This document shows, piece by piece, positions 15,848 through 25,000 of a stretch of DNA of 64,000 nucleotides. The first letter of the stretch is position 1. Every line of letters begins with the position of its first letter. Origin of the DNA: Chryseobacterium gambrini. GTDB lineage: Bacteria; Bacteroidota; Bacteroidia; Flavobacteriales; Weeksellaceae. The notes beneath the pieces were generated by a model. The model ran no database searches and was not told where the DNA came from. It saw only the letters and a list, made by a program, of their open reading frames with translations. The translations under genes and the position numbers were made by a program. The DNA is taken from NCBI RefSeq assembly GCF_900156825.1, contig NZ_FTOV01000005.1, positions 248,001-312,000 of the forward strand. Direction: 5' to 3'.

Positions 15848-16219
15848 ATGAATTTACCTGAAAGTTATATTCCAATCCTTATACAAGCAGGTGTTGCGAT
15901 CGGTTTCGTAGCCATTTCTTTGCTTGGAGCGCATTTTTTAGGTCCGAAACAGAAAAAAGGAAATTCTGTGAAAAACCAAAGCTGGGAGTGTGGAGTCCCG
16001 GTAGAAGGAAATGCAAGAACACCGTTTTCCATTAAGTACTTTTTGACGGCGGTATTATTCGTATTATTCGATATTGAAATCGTATTTTTTTATCCGTATG
16101 CGGTAAACTTCAGAGAATTCGGAATGGAAGGATTCCTTGCCGTTCTTACATTCGTAGCGATCTTCTTCATGGCATTTTTCTATGTATGGAAAAGAGGCGC
16201 TTTAGATTGGGATAAATAA
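15848..16219 (+). CDS. nuoA: NADH-quinone oxidoreductase subunit A
   Basis: The 123-residue membrane subunit has three transmembrane helices (about 8-30, 62-85, 95-115) and the conserved loop QSWECGVPVEGNARTPF between the first two. NuoA sits at the junction of the peripheral and membrane arms of complex I, near the quinone tunnel. It is the first gene of the complete nuo operon. A 104-nt gap with A/T-rich repeats separates it from nuoB. Confidence 0.95.
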   Translation: MNLPESYIPILIQAGVAIGFVAISLLGAHFLGPKQKKGNSVKNQSWECGVPVEGNARTPFSIKYFLTAVLFVLFDIEIVFFYPYAVNFREFGMEGFLAVLTFVAIFFMAFFYVWKRGALDWDK

Positions 16220-16323
16220 GAAATTATAAATTTTAAATTACAAATTTTAGATGGTGATTTTCGATTAAAGTTAACATTAACAATAATTTAGAATCTAAAA
16301 TTTAAAATCTAAAATCTACTAAA
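16220..16323. repeat. A/T-rich low-complexity spacer nuoA-nuoB
   Basis: The gap holds several short related words (ATTTTAAATT, AATCTAAAATTTAAAATCT) that also fill other nuo gaps. No gene fits here. Confidence 0.6.
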
Positions 16324-16884
16324 ATGTCAGATAACAAACCAGTAATAAGAACAGATGCACCGGCTCCGGAAGGATTTGAAGGAGAAGGGTTTTTCGCAAC
16401 GAAACTGAGCAGTGTAATCGGGATGGCAAGAAAATTTTCTCTTTGGCCGTTACCATTTGCAACCTCTTGTTGCGGTATTGAGTTTATGGCTACCCTGAAT
16501 CCAACGTATGATGCTTCCCGATTTGGTATGGAAAGAAACTCTTTCTCCCCAAGACAGGCAGATATGTTAATGGTTTGCGGAACGATATCCAAAAAATTAG
16601 GACCGGTACTTAAAGAAGTGTACACTCAGATGGCAGAGCCGAAATGGGTGGTTGCAGTTGGAGCCTGTGCTTCCAGCGGTGGTATTTTTGATACGTATTC
16701 TGTTTTACAGGGTATTGATAAAATTATTCCGGTAGACGTTTACGTTCCGGGATGTCCTCCGAGACCGGAACAGATTATTGAAGGTGTAATGCAGGTTCAG
16801 GCTTTGGCAGAAAGCGAAAGCATCAGAAGAAGAGATATGCCTGAATATCAGAAATTACTAGATTCTTACAACATTAGCAACTAA
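16324..16884 (+). CDS. nuoB: NADH-quinone oxidoreductase subunit B
   Basis: The 186-residue subunit carries the terminal cluster N2. Its four ligands are C49 and C50 in ATSCCGIEF, C115 in VGACASSGG and C144 in VPGCPPRPE. It passes electrons to quinone at the interface with NuoD. The N-terminal 25 residues are a longer acidic extension than in E. coli. nuoC follows after 5 nt. Confidence 0.96.
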   Translation: MSDNKPVIRTDAPAPEGFEGEGFFATKLSSVIGMARKFSLWPLPFATSCCGIEFMATLNPTYDASRFGMERNSFSPRQADMLMVCGTISKKLGPVLKEVYTQMAEPKWVVAVGACASSGGIFDTYSVLQGIDKIIPVDVYVPGCPPRPEQIIEGVMQVQALAESESIRRRDMPEYQKLLDSYNISN

Positions 16885-16889
16885 CGGAA

Positions 16890-17384
16890 ATGACAAACGA
16901 ATTTGTATTAGAAGCAATTACAAGAGAATTTCCGGAGTCTGTTATTGCAAGTTCAGAGCCTTATGGAATGTTGACGATTGAAGTAAAGAAGGAAGATCTG
17001 AAAAAAATCGTTCACTATCTGAAAGATTCATCACTGGAAATCAATTTCCTTACCGATGTATGCGGAATCCATTATCCTGAGTTTCCGGAAAAGGAAATCG
17101 GCGTGGTTTATCACCTGCACAATATGATGACGAACTTCAGATTACGTCTGAAAATATTCATGTCCAGAGAAAATATCGAAGTAGATTCTTTAGTGGAATT
17201 GTATGCAGGAGCTAACTGGATGGAAAGAGAAACGTATGATTTCTACGGAATCAAATTTAAAGGACATCCGGATCTGAGACCTATTTTAAATATGGAAGAT
17301 CTTGGTTACCATCCGATGCTGAAAGAATATCGTCTGGAAGACGGAACAAGAACAGACAAGAACGACAGCATGTTCGGAAGATAA
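16890..17384 (+). CDS. nuoC: NADH-quinone oxidoreductase subunit C
   Basis: The 164-residue 30-kDa-type subunit ends with the family signature ERETYDFYGIKFKGHPDL, then LGYHPMLKEY. It is a separate protein, not fused to NuoD as in E. coli. It belongs to the connecting fragment of the peripheral arm and binds no cofactor. Confidence 0.95.
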   Translation: MTNEFVLEAITREFPESVIASSEPYGMLTIEVKKEDLKKIVHYLKDSSLEINFLTDVCGIHYPEFPEKEIGVVYHLHNMMTNFRLRLKIFMSRENIEVDSLVELYAGANWMERETYDFYGIKFKGHPDLRPILNMEDLGYHPMLKEYRLEDGTRTDKNDSMFGR

Positions 17385-17446
17385 AAAAGCGAATGGCCAA
17401 TGGCAGCTAGCCAATAGCCAGAAGCAAATAGCTAAAAGCAATCATT

Positions 17447-18670
17447 ATGAAAGATAACTCATTATCTAATATACTAAACCAATACGAAAGTAAGGAACAG
17501 ATTGACGGACAGTTATACACCCTCAATTTAGGACCTACCCACCCTGCAACGCATGGTATTTTCCAGAATATCTTAACGATGGACGGAGAAAGAATCCTTC
17601 ATGCAGAGCAGACTGTGGGATATATCCACAGAGCATTTGAGAAAATTTCTGAAAGAAGAAACTACTCTCAGATCACTACCCTTACCGACCGTATGAATTA
17701 CTGTTCTGCGCCCATCAACAATTTAGGTTGGCACATGACGGTTGAAAAGCTGATCGGCGTTGAAGTTCCAAAACGTGTAGACTATATGCGCGTTATTTTA
17801 ATGGAGCTTGCGAGAATCGGAGATCACCTGATCTGTAACGGTGTAACGGGAATGGACTCCGGAGCAATTACCGGTCTTACCTATATGTTCATCGAAAGAG
17901 AACGTATCTACGATATGTATGAGCAGATCTGCGGAGCGAGAATGACGACCAATATGGGAAGAATCGGAGGTTTTGAAAGAGATTTCACTCCAAAATTCCA
18001 TGAGTTATTAAAGGATTTCCTTAAAACGTTCCCGCCAAGATTCAAAGAATTCTGTACATTATTAGAAAGAAACAGAATCTTTATGGACAGAACCATCGGA
18101 GCAGGATCTATTTCTGCAGAAAGAGCATTAAGCTATGGTTTCACAGGTCCGAATTTACGTGCAACAGGTGTTGATTATGACGTGAGAGTTGCGCAGCCTT
18201 ATTCTTCTTACCAGGATTTCGACTTCATCATTCCGGTAGGAACTTCCGGAGATACCTACGACCGTTTCATGGTTCGTCAGCAGGAAATCTGGGAATCTAT
18301 AAAAATCATCAAACAGGCATACGAAAACCTTCCTGAAGGACCATTCCATGCGGATGTTCCGGATTTCTATCTTCCTGAAAAGGCAGATGTTTACAAGAAA
18401 ATGGAAGCACTGATTTACCATTTCAAAATTGTAATGGGAGAAACAGATGTACCTAAAGGTGAAGTTTACCATGCTGTAGAAGGCGGAAACGGAGAATTAG
18501 GATTCTATCTTGTGAGTGATGGCGGAAGAAGCCCTTACCGACTGCATTTCAGAAGACCTTGTTTCATCTATTATCAGGCATATCCTGAGATGATTACAGG
18601 TTCTGTAATTTCAGATGCGATCGTTACGATGTGTAGTATGAATATTATTGCGGGAGAATTAGACGCATAA
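17447..18670 (+). CDS. nuoD: NADH-quinone oxidoreductase subunit D
   Basis: The 407-residue 49-kDa-type subunit is descended from the hydrogenase large subunit. It shows LGPTHPATHGIFQ near residue 30, then EKISERRNYSQ and the C-terminal IIAGELDA. With NuoB it forms the quinone-binding pocket. Length and motifs are normal. A 62-nt gap of low-complexity A/G/C text precedes it. Confidence 0.95.
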   Translation: MKDNSLSNILNQYESKEQIDGQLYTLNLGPTHPATHGIFQNILTMDGERILHAEQTVGYIHRAFEKISERRNYSQITTLTDRMNYCSAPINNLGWHMTVEKLIGVEVPKRVDYMRVILMELARIGDHLICNGVTGMDSGAITGLTYMFIERERIYDMYEQICGARMTTNMGRIGGFERDFTPKFHELLKDFLKTFPPRFKEFCTLLERNRIFMDRTIGAGSISAERALSYGFTGPNLRATGVDYDVRVAQPYSSYQDFDFIIPVGTSGDTYDRFMVRQQEIWESIKIIKQAYENLPEGPFHADVPDFYLPEKADVYKKMEALIYHFKIVMGETDVPKGEVYHAVEGGNGELGFYLVSDGGRSPYRLHFRRPCFIYYQAYPEMITGSVISDAIVTMCSMNIIAGELDA

Positions 18671-18808
18671 AAGAAATTATAGATTTTGGATTATAAATTT
18701 TAAATTAATCTAAACTCTTTAAATATAAATTAATATCAAAATTGATAAGATTTTTAGAACTAAGATTTTCATCTAAAATCTAAAATCTAAAATCTAAAAT
18801 CTTTAAAT
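18671..18808. repeat. Heptamer-repeat spacer nuoD-nuoE
   Basis: At 18771-18802 the unit ATCTAAA repeats about four and a half times in tandem, directly before nuoE. The rest is A/T-rich with related words. No gene fits. Confidence 0.75.
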
Positions 18809-19318
18809 ATGAGCGAAACAATAGCTTTTAAACCGGAAAGTTTAGCACAGGTACACAAAATCATCGCAAGATATCCTGAAGGAAGACAAAAATCTGCCCT
18901 TATTCCTGTACTTCATTTGGCACAGAAAGAATTCGGAGGCTGGTTAGACGTTCCGGTAATGGATTATGTTGCAGAATTATTGAGTATCAAACCTATCGAA
19001 GTTTATGAAGTAGCTACTTTCTACACTATGTTCAACATGAAGCCGGTAGGTAAATATGTTCTGGAGGTTTGCAGAACCGGACCTTGCATGGTTTCGGGAA
19101 GTGAAAAAATCCTTGACCATATCCGTACAAAACTGAACATTAAAGACGGACAGACTACGGAAGACGGAATGTTTACTTTAAAACCTGCTGAGTGTCTGGG
19201 AGCTTGTGGATATGCTCCGATGATGCAGTTAGGGAAATTTTTCCATGAAAATTTAACGATAGAAAAAGTAGACGAGATCCTTGATCTTTGCAGAGAAGGA
19301 CAGATCGCTTTAGACTAA
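18809..19318 (+). CDS. nuoE: NADH-quinone oxidoreductase subunit E
   Basis: The 169-residue 24-kDa-type subunit has a thioredoxin-like fold that binds one 2Fe-2S cluster (N1a). The ligands are C88 and C93 (VCRTGPC) and C129 and C133 (ECLGACG). The N-terminal helical domain includes KSALIPVLHLAQ and EVYEVATFYTMF. It pairs with NuoF in the NADH dehydrogenase module. Confidence 0.95.
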   Translation: MSETIAFKPESLAQVHKIIARYPEGRQKSALIPVLHLAQKEFGGWLDVPVMDYVAELLSIKPIEVYEVATFYTMFNMKPVGKYVLEVCRTGPCMVSGSEKILDHIRTKLNIKDGQTTEDGMFTLKPAECLGACGYAPMMQLGKFFHENLTIEKVDEILDLCREGQIALD

Positions 19319-19420
19319 TAGAAATTTTAAATTCTACATTTTAGATTTTAAATTATTCACTTAACGTTTAATCATAATTAATGCAAGAAGCCAAAAGCCT
19401 ATTGCAAGAAGCAAATAACA

Positions 19421-20779
19421 ATGAGTAAAAAACTTTTACTTAAAAACGCACATATTGAAGGCATCCGCTACTTTGAAACCTACCGTAAAAACGGAGGTTA
19501 TGAAGCTGCTGAAAAAGCCTTAAAAATGACTCCTGACGAAATTCTTGAAGAAGTAAAAGCTTCAGGGCTTCGTGGACGTGGTGGAGCAGGATTCCCAACA
19601 GGAATGAAATGGAGCTTCCTTGCAAAACCGGAAGGTGTTCCGAGACACCTTGTTGTAAATGCCGACGAATCTGAACCGGGAACGTTCAAAGACAGATATC
19701 TGATGGAGTTTCTTCCTCACTTACTGATCGAAGGAATGCTTATTTCATCGTACTGTTTAGGTTCAAATGTTTCTTATATCTACATCCGTGGAGAATACTC
19801 ATGGATTCCCGATATTCTGGAAGAAGCCATTGAAGAAGCGAAGGCAGCAGGATTTTTAGGTAAAAATATTTTAGGAACCGGTTTCGATTGTGAAATTTAC
19901 GTTCAGAGAGGTGGTGGAGCATACATCTGTGGTGAAGAAACCGCATTGCTTGAATCTCTTGAAGGTAAAAGAGGAAATCCGAGACTGAAACCGCCATTCC
20001 CTGCTGTAAAAGGACTTTGGGAAAGACCAACGGTAGTAAACAACGTTGAATCTATTGCGGCAGTTGTTCCGATCATTGAAATTACAGGAGCTGAATATGC
20101 TAAAATAGGAGTTGGAAGATCTACAGGAACAAAATTGATTTCTGCTTGTGGAAACATCAACAAACCCGGAGTGTATGAAATCGACATGACCATTACGGTT
20201 GAAGAATTCATTTACTCTGAAGAATATTGCGGAGGAATTAAAGACGGGAAAAGATTAAAAGCCTGTATTCCGGGAGGAAGCTCTGTTCCGATTGTTCCGG
20301 CTAATTTATTATTAAAAACCGTAAACGGAGAACCTCGATACATGAACTACGAATCTTTGGCTGACGGTGGATTTGCTACCGGAACCATGATGGGTTCGGG
20401 AGGATTCATTGTTTTGGATGAAGATCAGTGTATCGTAGAACATACCATGACTTTAGCGAGATTTTACAATCACGAAAGTTGCGGACAATGTACGCCTTGC
20501 CGTGAAGGAACAGGATGGATGTACAAGATTTTAAAGAAAATCGAGAAAGGAGAAGGAAAAATGGAAGACATCGATTTACTTTGGGACATCCAGAGAAAAA
20601 TCGAAGGAAACACAATTTGTCCGTTAGGTGATGCAGCAGCTTGGCCTGTTGCAGCGGCTATTCGTCACTTCAGAGATGAATTCGAATGGCACATTAAAAA
20701 CCCTGAGTTATCACAGACTCAGAACTACGGATTGGCACATTATGCAGATCCGATTCCTGCAGTTGAGAAGAATGCTTAA
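19421..20779 (+). CDS. nuoF: NADH-quinone oxidoreductase subunit F
   Basis: The 452-residue 51-kDa-type subunit binds NADH, FMN and the 4Fe-4S cluster N3. It has GLRGRGGAGFPTGMKW (FMN/NADH), GGGAYICGEETALLESLEG, and the cluster motif ESCGQCTPCREGTGW with the fourth Cys in NTICPLGDAA. The start ATG 19421 follows a 102-nt low-complexity gap. The gene after it begins 1 nt past the stop. Confidence 0.96.
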   Translation: MSKKLLLKNAHIEGIRYFETYRKNGGYEAAEKALKMTPDEILEEVKASGLRGRGGAGFPTGMKWSFLAKPEGVPRHLVVNADESEPGTFKDRYLMEFLPHLLIEGMLISSYCLGSNVSYIYIRGEYSWIPDILEEAIEEAKAAGFLGKNILGTGFDCEIYVQRGGGAYICGEETALLESLEGKRGNPRLKPPFPAVKGLWERPTVVNNVESIAAVVPIIEITGAEYAKIGVGRSTGTKLISACGNINKPGVYEIDMTITVEEFIYSEEYCGGIKDGKRLKACIPGGSSVPIVPANLLLKTVNGEPRYMNYESLADGGFATGTMMGSGGFIVLDEDQCIVEHTMTLARFYNHESCGQCTPCREGTGWMYKILKKIEKGEGKMEDIDLLWDIQRKIEGNTICPLGDAAAWPVAAAIRHFRDEFEWHIKNPELSQTQNYGLAHYADPIPAVEKNA

Positions 20780-20780
20780 G

Positions 20781-21665
20781 ATGAAAAAAATATTGGCAGT
20801 AGGTCTAATGATGTCGGGTTTTGTTTTCGGACAGGTAAAAAAAGATACATTAGAAGAAAAAGAATATAAACTGGAGGCGACTCCATACAAAGCTGAAAAA
20901 AAAGAAAAACCTTTACCCTTAAGCAAAAAAGGTCAGGTTTTCGTTTTCTACGGATGGAACAGAGCGGCTTACAGCAATTCTGACATTCATTTCTCGGGAA
21001 ACGGTTATGATTTTCAGTTGAATAATGTCTCTGCGAAAGACAGACCAACGAAATTCGGAATTGTTTATTTCGATCCAAGCTGGTTTACAGTGACACAGTA
21101 TAATTTCAGACTTGGTTATTTTATTAAAGATAATTTAGCTTTGGTTTTAGGAATTGATCACATGAAATATGTAATGAACCAGGATCAGACGGTTGGGTTT
21201 TCAGGAAATATTTCAGATCCGAAATATGCAGCGATGGTACAGAACGGGCAGGTAAATCTTGCTGATGAAAAGTTCCTTACTTTTGAGCATACAGACGGAT
21301 TAAATTATGAAAATGTCGGGCTTGAAAAATATAAAAATCTGGTTCATAAAAAAAACATTGATCTGGTATGGTCTTACGGAGCCGGAATCGGGTTTATGTT
21401 TCCAAAAAGTAATGTAAAGCTTTTTGGTAATGAGAGAAGCGACCGTTTTCACGTTGCCGGAATGGGAACCGATTTAAGATCCAGTCTTAACCTTGTATTC
21501 TGGAAAAACTGGATGCTGAGAGCAGAAGTAAAAGCCGGGTACATCAATATGTGGGACATTAAAACGACATTAAATAATAAACCGGATAAAGCCAGACAGG
21601 ATTTTGTTTTCGGACAGGTTCTCGCCGGAATCGGATATACATTTAATACAAAAAAGTATAATTAA
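20781..21665 (+). CDS. Outer-membrane beta-barrel-like protein inside the nuo operon
   Basis: The 294-residue product starts with a signal peptide (MKKILAVGLMMSGFVFG, cleavage before QVKK). A charged linker follows (KEYKLEATPYKAEKKEKPLP), then alternating strands such as GQVFVFYGWNRAAY, FRLGYFIKDNLALVLGID and the final VLAGIGYTFNTKKYN, ending like a small beta-barrel. The frame is open further upstream into nuoF, but the signal peptide fixes the start at 20781, or possibly 20772. It sits 1 nt after nuoF and 42 nt before nuoG in the same direction, so it is surely cotranscribed. No complex I subunit has this character. Confidence 0.75.
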   Translation: MKKILAVGLMMSGFVFGQVKKDTLEEKEYKLEATPYKAEKKEKPLPLSKKGQVFVFYGWNRAAYSNSDIHFSGNGYDFQLNNVSAKDRPTKFGIVYFDPSWFTVTQYNFRLGYFIKDNLALVLGIDHMKYVMNQDQTVGFSGNISDPKYAAMVQNGQVNLADEKFLTFEHTDGLNYENVGLEKYKNLVHKKNIDLVWSYGAGIGFMFPKSNVKLFGNERSDRFHVAGMGTDLRSSLNLVFWKNWMLRAEVKAGYINMWDIKTTLNNKPDKARQDFVFGQVLAGIGYTFNTKKYN

Positions 21666-21707
21666 AACAGAGCTTAATTGCTAAGGCAAAAGCGAAAAGC
21701 ATAGAAT

Positions 21708-22706
21708 ATGAGCGAAGAGGTTAAAAAATTCAAAATAACGATAGACGGACAGACTACTGAAGTTTTGCCGGGTACTTCTATTCTGGAAGCTGCAAGACAA
21801 ATCGGCGGAAAATCTGTACCTCCTGCAATGTGCTACTACAGCAAACTGGAAACCAGTGGCGGAAGATGCAGAACCTGCCTTGTGGAAGTTTCCAAAGGAT
21901 CTGAAGCAGATCCGCGTCCTATGCCGAAATTGGTGGCAAGCTGCAGAACCAACGTAATGGATGGGATGGAAGTAAAAAATCTTACTTCCGAAAAAGCTCA
22001 GGAAGGTAGAAAAGCAGTTACGGAATTCCTTTTGGTAAACCATCCGTTAGACTGCCCTATCTGTGATCAGGCCGGTGAATGTCATCTTCAGGATTTAGGT
22101 TACGAACACGGAAATCTTGAAACCAGAACGGAATTCGAAAGAAATACGTACGATGCCGATGATTTGGGTCCGCACATCAAACTGAATATGAACCGTTGTA
22201 TTCTTTGTGCAAGATGTGTACTCGCTGCAAACCAGTTAACCGGAGAAAGAGAACACGGAATTTTGTTCAGAGGAGATCACGCTGAAATTTCAACCTACTT
22301 AAATAAAGCTTTGGATAATGATTTCATCGGAAACGTAATCGACGTTTGTCCGGTAGGAGCATTAACCGACAGAACAGCACGTTTTTCAAGCAGAGTATGG
22401 TTTACAAAACCAATGAACGCTACCTGCAAATGTGATAAATGTTCCGGAAAAGCCGTAGTCTGGATGAAAGGTGACGAAATCGTGAGAGTTACCGCAAGAA
22501 AAGATCAGTGGGGAGAAGTTGAAGAATTTATCTGCGACACCTGCCGTTTCGACAGAAAAGAACTTTCTGACTGGAATATTGAAGGTCCGAGACACATCGA
22601 CAGACATTCAGTAATTTCATTGAACCACTACGAAAAGCCTAAAGATGAACTAAGAGTTTTAGATAATCCGATGGCAAAGGAAATCAGTGAAAAAGACGAA
22701 AAATAA
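21708..22706 (+). CDS. nuoG: NADH-quinone oxidoreductase subunit G, short form
   Basis: The 332-residue subunit keeps the N-terminal cluster region. N1b ligands are C42, C54, C57 and C79; N5 is H112, C116, C119 and C125 (HPLDCPICDQAGEC); N4 is C164, C167, C170 and C214 (CILCARC, DVCPVGAL). More Cys follow at 240, 242, 245, 276 and 279, where a molybdopterin oxidoreductase-type 4Fe-4S domain would begin. The protein then ends, so the long molybdopterin-like domain (another 500 residues in E. coli) is absent. Such short NuoG forms are known in Flavobacteriia. The stop is followed directly by an A/T-rich gap and nuoH, with no sign of a decayed remainder. Confidence 0.93.
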   Translation: MSEEVKKFKITIDGQTTEVLPGTSILEAARQIGGKSVPPAMCYYSKLETSGGRCRTCLVEVSKGSEADPRPMPKLVASCRTNVMDGMEVKNLTSEKAQEGRKAVTEFLLVNHPLDCPICDQAGECHLQDLGYEHGNLETRTEFERNTYDADDLGPHIKLNMNRCILCARCVLAANQLTGEREHGILFRGDHAEISTYLNKALDNDFIGNVIDVCPVGALTDRTARFSSRVWFTKPMNATCKCDKCSGKAVVWMKGDEIVRVTARKDQWGEVEEFICDTCRFDRKELSDWNIEGPRHIDRHSVISLNHYEKPKDELRVLDNPMAKEISEKDEK

Positions 22707-22785
22707 TACTAAATTATAAATTTTAAATTATAGATTTTAAATGAATTACAATCTATAATCTAGAATCTAAAATCTAAAATTCAGA
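22707..22785. repeat. A/T-rich low-complexity spacer nuoG-nuoH
   Basis: The 79-nt gap consists of words such as AAATTTTAAATTATAGATTT and AATCTAAAATCTAAAATT, the same family as in other nuo gaps. Confidence 0.6.
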
Positions 22786-23850
22786 ATGGATTTACTTACA
22801 TTTAAACTTATACTTGTATTTGCGCTTTTCCTGCTTTCGTTAACGATTGCAGCCTACTCTACCTGGGCAGAAAGAAAAGTTGCTTCTATTATGCAGGACA
22901 GAATTGGTCCCAACCGATCAGGACCTTTCGGATTGCTTCAGCCTTTAGCCGACGGTGGAAAGTTTTTCTTTAAAGAAGATTTTACCCCTGCGAACGCAGA
23001 AAAATTCCTTTTCGTACTGGGACCGGCTTTGGTGATGTTTATTTCATTAATCACAGGCGCAGTTATTCCTTGGGGTAAAAGTTTAAATATTGCAGGTACT
23101 TCTTACGATCTTCAGGTGGCAAACATTGATGTTGGTGTACTATTCATAATCGGAATGGCTTCCATCGGAGTTTACGGAATTATGATCGGAGGTTGGGCTT
23201 CTAACAACAAATATTCATTATTAGGAGCGATCCGTGCTTCTTCTCAGATGATTTCTTATGAATTGGCAATGGGATTGGCTTTGCTTTCCATCATTATGAT
23301 GACAGGAAGTTTAGATTTAAAAGAAATTACGGAAAGCCAGACAAACGGAAAACTGTGGGGATTCATTCCTTGGGTTTCGGGGCTTAACTGGAATATTTTC
23401 TACCAACCGATTGCTTTCTTAGTATTTATTGTAGCGGCTTTGGCAGAAACCAACAGACACCCTTTCGATTTACCTGAGTGTGAATCTGAATTGGTAACAG
23501 GATATTCTACAGAGTATTCTTCCATGAAATTAGGATTGTATATGTTCGGCGAATATGTGAATATGTTTATTTCGAATGCTTTCATGGTTGTTCTGTTCTT
23601 CGGAGGTTACAATTATCCCGGAATTGAATGGGTTACTCAGAACTGGGGCGAAAATACAGCCGGAATTTTGAGTATTGTGGCATTTTTAATTAAAACCATC
23701 ATCGGAATTCTGATCTTTATGTGGATCAGATGGACACTTCCGAGATTCAGATATGATCAATTAATGCACTTAGGATGGAAAACTTTAATTCCAATGGCAT
23801 TGGTTAACCTGCTGGTTACAGGAGCTGTAATTTTAGCATTTGGAAATTAA
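22786..23850 (+). CDS. nuoH: NADH-quinone oxidoreductase subunit H
   Basis: The 354-residue subunit has about eight transmembrane helices. The conserved loops are ERKVASIMQDRIGPNRSGP and the acidic quinone-site loop ETNRHPFDLPECESELV, followed by YSSMKLGLYMFGEY. NuoH contacts the quinone and couples reduction to proton movement. Length and motifs are normal. Confidence 0.95.
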   Translation: MDLLTFKLILVFALFLLSLTIAAYSTWAERKVASIMQDRIGPNRSGPFGLLQPLADGGKFFFKEDFTPANAEKFLFVLGPALVMFISLITGAVIPWGKSLNIAGTSYDLQVANIDVGVLFIIGMASIGVYGIMIGGWASNNKYSLLGAIRASSQMISYELAMGLALLSIIMMTGSLDLKEITESQTNGKLWGFIPWVSGLNWNIFYQPIAFLVFIVAALAETNRHPFDLPECESELVTGYSTEYSSMKLGLYMFGEYVNMFISNAFMVVLFFGGYNYPGIEWVTQNWGENTAGILSIVAFLIKTIIGILIFMWIRWTLPRFRYDQLMHLGWKTLIPMALVNLLVTGAVILAFGN

Positions 23851-23941
23851 TTAATTTGAAAATGAGCTGATGTGAAAATGTGATGATGCGATCAACTTCC
23901 ATCTCCCGGCTTCCATCTTCTAACATTTAATAATAAAAAAA

Positions 23942-24499
23942 ATGAAACTTACGAACAGATCAAAAGTTGTTTCTAATAAAGAAATGACCCTTGCTGAAAA
24001 AATCTACTTACCTGCGATTTTTACAGGAATGGGGATTACATTTAAGCATGCTGTAAGAACCGTATTGAAAGGGGCTCCCGCAGTATACTCGTATCCGGAA
24101 GTACAGAAACCGAGAGCAGAAATCTGGAGAGGTCAGCACGTTTTGAAAAGAGACGAGGAAGGCAGGGAAAGATGTACGGCTTGCGGACTTTGTGCGGTGG
24201 CATGTCCTGCAGAAGCAATTACCATGACTGCTGCAGAGAGAACCAAGGAAGAAAAGCATCTTTACAGAGAAGAAAAATATGCATCGGTATATGAAATTAA
24301 TATGCTGAGATGTATTTTCTGCGGTATGTGTGAAGAAGCCTGTCCGAAATCTGCGATCTATCTTACCGACAGATTAGTGGACGTGGAAACCAACAGAGGT
24401 TCTTTCATTTACGGAAAAGATAAATTGGTAGAAAAAATAAATGAAAGGATTGACATCACAGAAAGACAATCCGAGAAACAAAAAAATGCGGTAAAATAA
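23942..24499 (+). CDS. nuoI: NADH-quinone oxidoreductase subunit I
   Basis: The 185-residue TYKY-type subunit has two 4Fe-4S motifs for clusters N6a and N6b: CTACGLCAVACPAEAITM and CIFCGMCEEACPKSAIYL. An amphipathic N-terminal region lies on the membrane. The ATG at 23942 follows a 91-nt spacer. The stop codon overlaps the ATG of nuoJ by 1 nt. Confidence 0.96.
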   Translation: MKLTNRSKVVSNKEMTLAEKIYLPAIFTGMGITFKHAVRTVLKGAPAVYSYPEVQKPRAEIWRGQHVLKRDEEGRERCTACGLCAVACPAEAITMTAAERTKEEKHLYREEKYASVYEINMLRCIFCGMCEEACPKSAIYLTDRLVDVETNRGSFIYGKDKLVEKINERIDITERQSEKQKNAVK

Positions 24500-24996
24500 T
24501 GGATCAGTTTTTATTTTTCTTGGTGGCGTTTTTAGCAGTGGCAAGTGCGGTTTACTTCGTTTTTGCGAGAAATCCTCTGTACGCTGTTTTGTCATTAATT
24601 GTTACAATGTTCTCTATTGCGGGCATGTACATCCTTCTGAATGCACAGTTCCTTGCGATTATCCAGATTATTGTGTATGCCGGAGCGATCATGGTATTGT
24701 TCCTTTACATTCTGATGATGCTTAACCTTAATAAACAAGACGAAAGTAAGAAGGGCAATACTTTAAAATTTGCCGGAGTTTTTACAGCAGGACTTTTGTT
24801 AATTGGAGTTTTAGGCGTTTTCAGAGGTGTTCAGCAGAACCAGATCGTTGTTGAAAATGTAGACAACGGAGTTGGTTTGACGAAAAATCTGGGAAGACTT
24901 TTGTTTAATGAATATGTTTTGCCGTTTGAGCTTGCATCCATCCTTATTTTGGCAGGTATTGTAGGTGCGGTATTAATCGGTAAAAAAGATCTATAA
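24499..24996 (+). CDS. nuoJ: NADH-quinone oxidoreductase subunit J
   Basis: The 165-residue membrane subunit has five hydrophobic helices. The third contains the conserved VYAGAIMVLFLYILMML, including the pi-bulge region linked to proton coupling. It overlaps nuoI by 1 nt and precedes nuoK by 4 nt. Confidence 0.95.
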   Translation: MDQFLFFLVAFLAVASAVYFVFARNPLYAVLSLIVTMFSIAGMYILLNAQFLAIIQIIVYAGAIMVLFLYILMMLNLNKQDESKKGNTLKFAGVFTAGLLLIGVLGVFRGVQQNQIVVENVDNGVGLTKNLGRLLFNEYVLPFELASILILAGIVGAVLIGKKDL

Positions 24997-25000
24997 AATT

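Noticed and set aside
20628..20780. Longer N-terminus of the gene between nuoF and nuoG
   Set aside because: It would lie inside nuoF in another frame and would bury the signal peptide.
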